DNA of 64,000 nucleotides from Dyella_B sp036746095 (GTDB taxonomy: Bacteria; Pseudomonadota; Gammaproteobacteria; Xanthomonadales; Rhodanobacteraceae): the NCBI RefSeq assembly GCF_036746095.1, contig NZ_DAIOEU010000010.1, positions 1 through 64,000 of the forward strand. The letters run 5' to 3'. The notes under the pieces were generated by a model. The model searched no databases. It saw only the letters and a program-made list of their open reading frames with translations, and had not been told where the DNA came from. The translations under genes were made by a program, and so were the position numbers. Positions 56,155 through 64,000 of the stretch are shown piece by piece. Each line of letters begins with the position of its first letter. Positions within the stretch are counted from its first letter, which is position 1.

Positions 56155-56192
56155 GGCGAAGGCCGGAATGACGGTGAGGAATGGGACACATG

Positions 56193-56222
56193 AAAAAACG
56201 CCGGGTATCTCCGGCGTTTTTT
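56193..56222. terminator. Bidirectional intrinsic terminator
   Basis: AAAAAACGCCGG, loop GTATCT, CCGGCGTTTTTT: a perfect 12-bp arm pair with T-runs on both strands. It ends the nrdR transcript on the minus strand, 6 bp after the stop. Confidence 0.92.
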
Positions 56223-56227
56223 ATGAA

Positions 56228-56764
56228 TTATCCCTTGCGATGCCCCCGCTTTGCCGCGGCGGCTGCACCAGCTTCGCCCAGCAACGAAAGCTGTAAGCTC
56301 TCCAAACCCGGCAAATCGCGTTCCAGCTTCTCGATCTCTTCGCGGAACGCATGCACGTCTTCGAACTTGCGATAGACCGACGCAAAGCGCACATACGCGA
56401 CCTGGTCCAGCTTCTTCAACTCGCGCATCACCAGCTCGCCCACATAACGCGAAGGCACTTCGCGCTCGCCGCTCTTGCGCAAGTCATCGATCACCGCACG
56501 CACGGCGGCATCCACGTCGTGGCTGGCCACCGGGCGCTTCTGCAAGGCGCGCTCGAAGCTGGTGCGCAGCTTGCGCTCGTCAAAGCTCTCGCGCCGCTCG
56601 CCGCTCTTCACGATCGCCGGCAGTTTCAGCTCCGCCGTTTCGAAGGTATTGAAACGCTCGCCGCACTGCGGGCACTCGCGTCGGCGGCGCACCGTGGCGC
56701 CGTCGTCGGCGAGGCGAGAATCGATCACGCGGGTGTCTTCGTGCTGGCAGAAAGGGCAATGCAT
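56228..56764 (-). CDS. nrdR: Transcriptional repressor NrdR
   Basis: 178 residues. N-terminal zinc ribbon with Cys3, Cys6, Cys31 and Cys34 (MHCPFCQHEDTRVIDSR, CPQCGERF), then an ATP-cone (about 49-140) that senses ATP/dATP. It represses ribonucleotide reductase genes. Last gene of the glyA operon; in many proteobacteria glyA, nrdR and ribD are adjacent. The tail past residue 160 is Ala- and Lys-rich and longer than usual. Confidence 0.96.
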   Translation of the reverse strand: MHCPFCQHEDTRVIDSRLADDGATVRRRRECPQCGERFNTFETAELKLPAIVKSGERRESFDERKLRTSFERALQKRPVASHDVDAAVRAVIDDLRKSGEREVPSRYVGELVMRELKKLDQVAYVRFASVYRKFEDVHAFREEIEKLERDLPGLESLQLSLLGEAGAAAAAKRGHRKG

Positions 56765-56767
56765 GGA

Positions 56768-57484
56768 TCAGGCAGCTTTCCCGATACGTTGCTCGCTTGC
56801 GGCCCTGACGAACGCCTTCGCCAGTGGCGGGCAGACGCCCTGCAAGGCAGCGCGTTCGTGCTGGAACAGCGTAACGATGAAAAACGGATGGCCGTCCAAT
56901 TCCAAGGCGCGCACATCGTCCTGTTCGTCGACGGCTGCGACGCGCAGCGGATGGCCGTCAATCGCTGCGCGGAAACCACTACCCAGGCCATAGCGGCAGT
57001 GATAGCCCTCTTCGATGTCCTGGGCCTGGTAGATGGCCGCGATTTGCGAGCCACGCAGCAGCTTCACCGTGTCGCGCACTTCGACCAGCCCGCAGCTCAG
57101 CGGCACGATCACCGGGCGCGCGGCGTCCGGAGCGGTTTCCGCATGATCGGCGTCGGCCCAGCCCAGCACGTTGCGGGCATATTCCACCACCGCGTGCTGA
57201 AAGCCGCCGCAGGTTCCCAGGAACGGCACCTGCGCTTCACGCGCACGGCGGATGGCGGTCAAGGCGCCATCCATGCTGCGGTACGGGCTCGCCGGCACGC
57301 ACCACAACGCATCGAATGCTTCGAGCGCACTGCCGTCGCCCACCGTCTCGGTGCCGACCCAGTGCGCTTGAACCGCCACACCGGCTGCATCGGCCGCCAT
57401 CGCCAGCGCGGCGGGGATCGCGCGATGCGCTACCACGCCGTCGTCGCGATCGCCGATCAAACCGATGTGCACGGTATTCATCAT
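56768..57484 (-). CDS. CTP-synthase C-terminal-like glutamine amidotransferase
   Basis: 238 residues of class I glutamine amidotransferase fold. The nucleophile elbow is FLGTCGGFQHAVVEYARN with Cys92 (codon TGC); the His/Glu end reads TLFQHERAAL instead of the CTP synthase QFHPEF. It has no synthetase domain. It resembles the family RefSeq names CTP synthase C-terminal region-related (seleno)protein, some members of which carry selenocysteine at the nucleophile. Function unknown. It starts just after glyA (ATG at 57484 or 57481) and ends 3 bp before nrdR, so it is the middle gene of glyA-nrdR. Confidence 0.85.
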   Translation of the reverse strand: MMNTVHIGLIGDRDDGVVAHRAIPAALAMAADAAGVAVQAHWVGTETVGDGSALEAFDALWCVPASPYRSMDGALTAIRRAREAQVPFLGTCGGFQHAVVEYARNVLGWADADHAETAPDAARPVIVPLSCGLVEVRDTVKLLRGSQIAAIYQAQDIEEGYHCRYGLGSGFRAAIDGHPLRVAAVDEQDDVRALELDGHPFFIVTLFQHERAALQGVCPPLAKAFVRAASEQRIGKAA

Positions 57485-57486
57485 GC

Positions 57487-58740
<1,254 letters not shown>

Positions 58741-58909
58741 TCGGGCCTCGTGGGGTGGCATGACTGGGGGTAAGACTTAAAAGTGTAATGGCCGGGGGGA
58801 ATGGCGGCCACCTCCGAGCTTATGGCATTCGCTTGAAAGCGGCTCTCGCGCCGGGTGTAACAAGGCCCTACCCCTCGCCAAAGACTGACGGTAAATCAAG
58901 AAGATATGG

Positions 58910-59770
58910 CTAGCGAGCGGATTTACGCCTGGCCACGGCGCTTACCATCACATAGCTGATGATCATCAGCAGAAACCATGATCCCAACTTCGACGGAGGC
59001 ACCATCTGCCACCCATGGTGTTGCATGGGATAGCGCCACGCCGCGGTGAAGGTGCCGATGTTTTCGGCAAACCAGATAAACAGCGCCACCAGCGAGAATC
59101 CCAGCGGCAACGGCATGCGCCGATGCACGTGGCGGATACGGAAATGCACCCAGGTACGGCCAAACAGCATCCCTACGGCCGCAAACAATAGCCAGCGCAT
59201 GTCCGGCATGAAGTGATGCGTGAAGAAATTCGCATAGATCGCCATGGCCAGCCACACGGTGGCCGCAAACGGCGGATGCCGCGTAAAGCGGAAATCGAAC
59301 AACCGCCACACCCGCGCAAGATAGCTGCCCACCGATGCATACATGAAACCGCTGAAGAGCGGCACGCCGCCGATGCGCAGCAACGAGGGCTCCGGATAGA
59401 TCCATGAACCCATTGCGGTCTTGAATACTTCCATCACCGTGCCGACCACATGGAACAGGAGAATCACCTTCGCTTCCTCCGGCGTTTCCATGCGACTGAT
59501 GATGAGCGCCCCTTGGATGAGCAGCGCGACGAGCGTGAGGAAGTCGTAGCGCGCCAGGTGCGCATGCGGCGGATAGCACGCCCAGCTGAGCCCCAGCAGC
59601 AGCACCATGCTGCCGCCGAACAGGCAGGCCGAAGCCTGCTTCACGCCGAAGCAGACCAACTCGTGCAAACCCACGGCGACAGGGCCCCGTGCACGCGCCC
59701 ACGTGGCCGCGCGCTCATCCCAGCTACGCAGCGCGCCGAACACATCGGGGAATCCCGTTCCTATCGCCAT
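58910..59770 (-). CDS. DUF817 integral membrane protein
   Basis: 286 residues from the ATG at 59770 (MAIGTGFPDVF), preferred because AGG lies about nine bases upstream and the sequence before it is unlike the family. Seven to eight hydrophobic helices. DUF817 signature FGVKQASACLFGGSMVLLL near 45; Trp/His-rich loops such as TAAWRYPMQHHGWQMVPPSKLGSW near the C-terminus. Function unknown. A basic tail (VARRKSAR) ends the protein in the cytoplasm. Confidence 0.88.
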   Translation of the reverse strand: MAIGTGFPDVFGALRSWDERAATWARARGPVAVGLHELVCFGVKQASACLFGGSMVLLLGLSWACYPPHAHLARYDFLTLVALLIQGALIISRMETPEEAKVILLFHVVGTVMEVFKTAMGSWIYPEPSLLRIGGVPLFSGFMYASVGSYLARVWRLFDFRFTRHPPFAATVWLAMAIYANFFTHHFMPDMRWLLFAAVGMLFGRTWVHFRIRHVHRRMPLPLGFSLVALFIWFAENIGTFTAAWRYPMQHHGWQMVPPSKLGSWFLLMIISYVMVSAVARRKSAR

Positions 59771-60004
59771 TCGGCCTGCCGCCACCTGCCTCATTCGCAG
59801 GCCACGCAGCCTGACAGCAAGACATGGCCCAACCGGCGCGAAAAGTGGCGAACGCGTGTCCAACGGCTCGCAAGAAGACGGCACGGAATGGCCCGGTTGT
59901 CACCGGCGCTTACAGAGAAGCCGTTATACTAGACGGCTTAATACCCACGCCCTGCGCGTCGCCCGCTCATCCGGGCCGGTCTCGCGCATGCCCACGGAGC
60001 CAGC

Positions 60005-61666
60005 ATGCAATACATCTACACCATGAACGGGGTCAGCAAGATCGTTCCCCCGAAGCGCCAGATCATCAAGGACATTTCGCTGAGCTTCTTCCCGGGCGCC
60101 AAGATCGGCCTGCTCGGATTGAACGGCGCGGGCAAGTCCACGGTGCTGCGCATCATGGCCGGCGTCGACAAGGACTTCCAGGGCGAAGCCCGTCCGCAGC
60201 CGGGTATCAAGGTCGGTTACCTTGCGCAGGAGCCGGAGCTGGATCCGGAGAAGACCGTCCGCCAGGCGGTGGAGGAAGGCGTGTCGGTGATCTTCGACGC
60301 GCAGAAGCGCCTGGAAGAGGTCTATGCCGCCTACGGCGAAGAAGGCGCCGATTTCGACAAGCTCGCCGCCGAACAGCAGCAACTGGAAAACATCCTGGCC
60401 GTGAACGACGCGCACGCGCTGGAGCGCCAGCTGGAAGTGGCCGCCGACGCACTGCGCCTGCCGCCGTGGGACGCCAAGATCGGGCCGCTCTCCGGTGGCG
60501 AAAAGCGTCGCGTGGCCCTGTGCCGCCTGCTGCTGTCCAAGCCCGACATGCTGCTGCTGGACGAACCGACCAACCACTTGGACGCCGAGTCGGTGGATTG
60601 GCTGGAACAGTTCCTGCAGAACTACCCCGGCACCGTGGTAGCCGTTACCCATGATCGCTACTTCCTCGACAACGCTGCCGAGTGGATCCTGGAACTCGAC
60701 CGCGGCCGCGGCATTCCGTGGAAGGGCAACTACACCGAATGGCTGGAACAGAAAGACCAGCGCCTGAAGCAGGAAGCGCAGCAGGAAAAGTCGCGCCAGA
60801 AAGCGATCGAGAAGGAACTGGAGTGGGTGCGCTCGGCCGCCAAGGGCCGGCAGTCCAAGGGCAAGGCGCGCTTGAACCGCTTCGAGGAACTGAACGCGGT
60901 CGAATACCAGCGCCGCAACGAAACCAACGAAATCTTCATTCCGCCGGGCGAGCGCCTGGGCCAGGAAGTGATCGAGTTCAAGAACGTCAGCAAGTCGTTC
61001 GGCGATCGCCTGCTGATCGACGACTTGTCGTTCAAGATCCCGCCGGGCGCCATCGTGGGCGTGATCGGTCCGAACGGCGCGGGCAAGTCCACGCTGATGA
61101 AGCTCATCACCGGCGTCGAGAAGGCCGACAACGGCGAAGTGAAGATCGGCCATACCGTCAAGCTCGCCTACGTCGACCAGTCGCGCGGCGCGCTCGATCC
61201 GAAGAACAACGTGTGGCAGGAAGTCTCGGGCGGATCGGACATCCTCACCATCGGCAATTTCGAAATCCAGTCGCGCGCCTATATCGGCCGCTTCAACTTC
61301 AAGGGCACCGACCAGCAGAAGATCGTCGGCAATCTGTCCGGCGGTGAACGCGGCCGCCTGCATATGGCCAAGACACTGCTACAGGGCGGCAACGTGCTGC
61401 TGCTCGACGAACCGTCGAACGACCTGGATATCGAAACCCTGCGCGCACTGGAAGACGCCCTGCTGGAATTCCCGGGCTGCGCGATGGTGATCTCGCATGA
61501 TCGCTGGTTCCTCGACCGCATCGCCACGCACATCATCGCGTTCGAAGGCGATTCGCACGTGGAATTCTTCCCGGGCAACTACAACGAGTATGAGGCGGAC
61601 AAGAAGCGTCGCCTGGGCGACGAAGCGGCCAAGCCGCATCGCGTGAAGTACAAGAAGCTGGCGTAA
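60005..61666 (+). CDS. ettA: Energy-dependent translational throttle protein EttA
   Basis: 553-residue ABC-F protein with two ATPase domains and no membrane part. First domain: GLNGAGKS, LSGGEKRRVALCRLLL, DEPTNHLD. Second domain: GPNGAGKS, LSGGERGRLHMAKTLL, DEPSNDLD. An arm insertion in domain 1 and a charged linker (PKD, KQEAQQEKSRQKAIEKELEW) between domains match EttA, which binds the ribosomal E site and gates elongation by the ADP/ATP ratio. GGAG precedes the start, and a TATACT is at 59925-59930. Confidence 0.96.
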   Translation: MQYIYTMNGVSKIVPPKRQIIKDISLSFFPGAKIGLLGLNGAGKSTVLRIMAGVDKDFQGEARPQPGIKVGYLAQEPELDPEKTVRQAVEEGVSVIFDAQKRLEEVYAAYGEEGADFDKLAAEQQQLENILAVNDAHALERQLEVAADALRLPPWDAKIGPLSGGEKRRVALCRLLLSKPDMLLLDEPTNHLDAESVDWLEQFLQNYPGTVVAVTHDRYFLDNAAEWILELDRGRGIPWKGNYTEWLEQKDQRLKQEAQQEKSRQKAIEKELEWVRSAAKGRQSKGKARLNRFEELNAVEYQRRNETNEIFIPPGERLGQEVIEFKNVSKSFGDRLLIDDLSFKIPPGAIVGVIGPNGAGKSTLMKLITGVEKADNGEVKIGHTVKLAYVDQSRGALDPKNNVWQEVSGGSDILTIGNFEIQSRAYIGRFNFKGTDQQKIVGNLSGGERGRLHMAKTLLQGGNVLLLDEPSNDLDIETLRALEDALLEFPGCAMVISHDRWFLDRIATHIIAFEGDSHVEFFPGNYNEYEADKKRRLGDEAAKPHRVKYKKLA

Positions 61667-61682
61667 TACCGCTGCTTTAACT

Positions 61683-61813
61683 CCCTCTCCCCTCCGGGGA
61701 GAGGGCTGGGGCGAGGGGCCAAGGCTTGCCCCAAACTCCAATAAATCCACGCTCTGATCTACCAACACCGCAAGATTCGTCCCTCACCCTACCCTCTCCC
61801 CAAAGGCAAGAGG
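61683..61813. repeat. Two family III hairpins before pyrF
   Basis: A perfect 10-bp stem CCCTCTCCCC / GGGGAGAGGG at 61683-61705 with tail CTGGGGCGAGGGG, and a decayed copy at 61792-61813 (CCCTCTCCC ... GCAAGAGGG). Confidence 0.8.
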
Positions 61814-61843
61814 GAAAGAAGATAGTGGCAAGGAGAGAGAAAC

Positions 61844-62662
61844 ATGCATTTCATGCAGAGCCTGCAAGCCGCATGGACCCGCAACAACTCCCTGGTCTGC
61901 GTCGGCCTCGATCCCGAACCCGCCAAATTTCCCCCGCACTTCAAAGGCCGCCCCGACGCGGTATTCGAATTCTGCGCCGCCATTGTCGACGCCACCGCCG
62001 ACCTGGTCTGCTCCTACAAACCGCAAATCGCCCACTTCGCGGCGCTGCGCGCGGAAGAAACGCTGGAACGCCTGATCGCGCACATCCACGCCAAGCATCC
62101 CGGCATACCGGTGATCCTCGATGCGAAGCGCGGCGATATCGGCAGCACCGCGCAGCATTACGTCACCGAAGCGTTTGAGCGTTTCAAGGCCGATGCGGTG
62201 ACGCTCAATCCGTATCTCGGCCGCGACTCCGCGCAGCCCTTTCTCGATCGCGCCGACAAGGGCGTGATCCTGCTCTGCCACACCTCCAATCCCGGCGCGG
62301 CTGACCTTCAAGACCTGGACGTCGGCGGCAAGCCGCTGTACCAGCATGTCGCGCGCCTGATCGCGCAGACATGGAACACGAACGGCAATTGCGCCCTGGT
62401 TGCCGGCGCCACCTACCCGGAGCAGCTTGCCGAAGTGCGCGCACTGATCGGCGATATTCCGTTGCTGGTGCCAGGCATCGGCGCCCAGGGCGGCGACGTG
62501 CAGGCCGTGGTGCGCAACGGCCGTACCGCAGCTGGCACGGGCCTGATGATCAATTCATCCCGCGCGATTCTTTACGCCGGCCATGGCGAAGACTTTGCCG
62601 ACGCGGCGCGCAAGGCCACACTCGACCTGCGCGACAGCATCAATCACCATCGGCAAAGTTGA
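61844..62662 (+). CDS. pyrF: Orotidine 5'-phosphate decarboxylase (type 2)
   Basis: 272 residues; makes UMP in the last step of pyrimidine synthesis. Active-site motif LDAKRGDIGSTAQHY with catalytic Lys, substrate motifs VGLDPEP and TLNPYLGRDSAQPFL, and phosphate loop VPGIGAQGGD. The length and the DAKRGDIGST motif mark it as type 2. AGGAGAG lies just upstream. Confidence 0.96.
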   Translation: MHFMQSLQAAWTRNNSLVCVGLDPEPAKFPPHFKGRPDAVFEFCAAIVDATADLVCSYKPQIAHFAALRAEETLERLIAHIHAKHPGIPVILDAKRGDIGSTAQHYVTEAFERFKADAVTLNPYLGRDSAQPFLDRADKGVILLCHTSNPGAADLQDLDVGGKPLYQHVARLIAQTWNTNGNCALVAGATYPEQLAEVRALIGDIPLLVPGIGAQGGDVQAVVRNGRTAAGTGLMINSSRAILYAGHGEDFADAARKATLDLRDSINHHRQS

Positions 62663-62698
62663 TTCTTCCGAAACTTCTCCCTTCGAGGAACGCGCAGC

Positions 62699-62794
62699 AT
62701 GCCGAACTTCGATCTGTTGATGTTGTTTGGCTTCGTTCTGCCCGGCGCAATCATCTGCCTGATTCATAGATACCTCACGCGGACACCGCGCTGA
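62699..62794 (+). CDS. 31-residue membrane microprotein
   Basis: MPNFDLLMLFGFVLPGAIIC then LIHRYLTRTPR and a stop. One hydrophobic helix (about 5-24) and a positively charged end. GAGGAA sits eight bases before the ATG. Its TGA overlaps the ATG of the next gene (TGATG), so the two are probably translated together. Function unknown. Confidence 0.65.
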   Translation: MPNFDLLMLFGFVLPGAIICLIHRYLTRTPR

Positions 62795-63297
62795 TGTACA
62801 TGGGCCACTTCGCCCTGGCCTTGGGGGCCCGACGCTCGCTGAAGCCGCTGCCGATGGCGTGGCTGCTGTTCGCATCGATCGAGCCGGATCTGCATGACGT
62901 AGTGGGTAATGCGATTCCCATGCTCAGCATGGGACCGGACACGCATACCGTTGCCGGCGTAGCCGGCGCTGCCGTGGTCGTTGCATTGCTCGCGCTGCTC
63001 CTGTTCCGGCAAGCATCGCTCGCTTTGGGTAGCGGCTTGCTGGTGCTTTCCCATGTCTGCGTGGACTACCTCACCAGTCGTCTGCCGCTGTGGCGCCATG
63101 GTCCGGTTGTCGGGCTGCACCTCTACGCAATGCCATGGGCCGATTTTGTGCTGGAAGCGCCCGTGATCGTGATCGGCTTGATCGTCTATGCCACATCGCC
63201 CGATCTACGTCGCCCCGCGCACGGCGGCCTGATAAGCATGGGATTGCTGATGCTGGCCGCACAGGCGATATTCAATTTTGGCCTGGGCAGCCGGTGA
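62794..63297 (+). CDS. Inner-membrane protein, YdjM/DUF457-like
   Basis: 167 residues with about four hydrophobic helices. It opens MYMGHFALALGARRSL and has SIEPDLHDVVGNAIP and LLVLSHVCVDYL, spacings that recall the His/Asp metal sites of the YdjM-type (DUF457) membrane hydrolases, but not all ligands are matched. The start overlaps the stop of the microprotein gene and has no other ribosome-binding site, supporting coupled translation. Function unknown. Confidence 0.7.
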   Translation: MYMGHFALALGARRSLKPLPMAWLLFASIEPDLHDVVGNAIPMLSMGPDTHTVAGVAGAAVVVALLALLLFRQASLALGSGLLVLSHVCVDYLTSRLPLWRHGPVVGLHLYAMPWADFVLEAPVIVIGLIVYATSPDLRRPAHGGLISMGLLMLAAQAIFNFGLGSR

Positions 63298-63468
63298 CGT
63301 CTCGAGGCCGCCGACCCCATTTCTAACCTGCTGAAAGTCTGATCATGCGATCAGCCACCAGCCGCCTCCCTGCACGAGCTTCCGGCCCTCCCCCGCCCCT
63401 CGGCACTGTGTCAGTATCACGCGCGGAATCGGCGATGTGCCGATCGGGGAATCCTCAAGAGGGAACGT

Positions 63469-64000
63469 ATGCGGACGTTGAATGGGCGGGCTCGGGAAGC
63501 GGTCTCGAATTCTTGCGTTTTTTTGTGTCGGGCGATGTTGACGGTAGGGTTGGCCACGCTTGCACTGGGTTCGGTGCAGCGCGTTTACGCAGCCAGCCCT
63601 GATCCGTCGCTGGTGGCGAAAATCAATGCGGCCACGTTCGAGGTGGTGATTCCACGCGCGGTGGATGATCCACTCACCTACGAAAAACCCCTGCCGCTTG
63701 ACCTGCTGCCGTATGAAGAACGCACGGACAAGTATTTCTCTGTCGGCACGGCGTTCGCGATCGGGCACAACCATTACGTCACTGCCGGTCACGTGCTGAT
63801 GGCCGCCATCGGTGATCTCACCGGCGCGCCCGCGCTGCGCGATGCCAGCGGCCATGTCTATGCCATCGACAAGATCGAGAAATTTTCCCTGCAGCAGGAC
63901 TTTGTGATGTTCTCGCTGAAGGAGCCGCCCAAAGGCGATGCCTTCTTGGCCACCAACACCAAAGCCGGGTTGAACAGCGTGGTCTACGCGGTAGGCAACG
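63469..64000 (+). CDS. Secreted trypsin-like serine protease (3' end outside the window)
   Basis: The frame is open from ATG 63469 (AGAGGGA six bases upstream) to the window end, 177 codons. A possible signal peptide (MLTVGLATLALGSVQRVYA-AS) starts at codon 23, so an internal start at 63535 cannot be excluded. The chymotrypsin-fold marks are SVGTAFAIGHNHYVTAGHVL with catalytic His108 and QQDFVMFSL with Asp144; the Ser would lie beyond the end. Probably a periplasmic or secreted protease of the S1/S6 type. Confidence 0.75.
   Translation, partial: MRTLNGRAREAVSNSCVFLCRAMLTVGLATLALGSVQRVYAASPDPSLVAKINAATFEVVIPRAVDDPLTYEKPLPLDLLPYEERTDKYFSVGTAFAIGHNHYVTAGHVLMAAIGDLTGAPALRDASGHVYAIDKIEKFSLQQDFVMFSLKEPPKGDAFLATNTKAGLNSVVYAVGN

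Noticed and set aside
58741..58909. Glycine riboswitch before glyA
   Set aside because: No paired GG-rich aptamer cores could be found in the 169-bp leader.

Overview
The window is high-GC, gene-dense gammaproteobacterial chromosome, most likely from the Xanthomonadales and probably a Rhodanobacteraceae relative of Dyella, Luteibacter or Rhodanobacter. This placement is inferred from gene content (XrvA/BpH3-type H-NS protein, valS next to holD-rimI-pssA, a RibBA whose cyclohydrolase half is decayed) and from the many palindromic intergenic repeats. No search could be run to confirm it.

Layout. 1-13.7 kb: housekeeping genes (valS, rimI, a holD-like gene, pssA, proS, an H-NS-like gene, thrE, nfeD-qmcA) and then a two-component system, a sensor kinase and an NtrC-type sigma-54 activator. 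13.7-38.3 kb: the unusual part. A minus-strand locus encodes one MacA/HlyD-type periplasmic adaptor, one LolD/MacB-type ATPase and sixteen single-domain FtsX/MacB permeases, arranged as eight tandem A-B pairs, followed by a secreted L,D-transpeptidase. Directly upstream of the adaptor gene is a near-perfect sigma-54 (-24/-12) promoter, with an inverted repeat at enhancer distance; the sigma-54 activator lies at the other end of the locus. I read this as one envelope export or envelope-stress system with an expanded permease set.

38.3-45.6 kb: a decayed SWIM-zinc-finger gene, a Fur-box/hemP haem-uptake locus, an asparagine-synthetase-like enzyme with no glutaminase domain, an aldo/keto reductase and two secreted proteins of unknown function. 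44-59 kb: the ancestral glyA-nrdR-ribD-ribE-ribBA-ribH-nusB-thiL-pgpA block, with an FMN riboswitch before ribE, broken up by a glutamine-amidotransferase-like gene, a Gfo/Idh/MocA oxidoreductase, a GH3 glucosidase and ldcA. The divergent cysteine synthase gene lies beside it. 59-64 kb: a DUF817 membrane protein, ettA, pyrF, a 31-codon membrane microprotein coupled to a larger membrane protein, and a trypsin-like protease cut by the window end.

Repeats. Three palindrome families occupy the gaps between genes. Two larger non-coding elements also stand out: a 276-bp nested inverted repeat (13760-14035) and a 223-bp element (55932-56154) that has 13-bp terminal inverted repeats and sits inside a palindrome flanked by a 10-bp target duplication. 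No tRNA, rRNA, CRISPR array or complete IS was seen.
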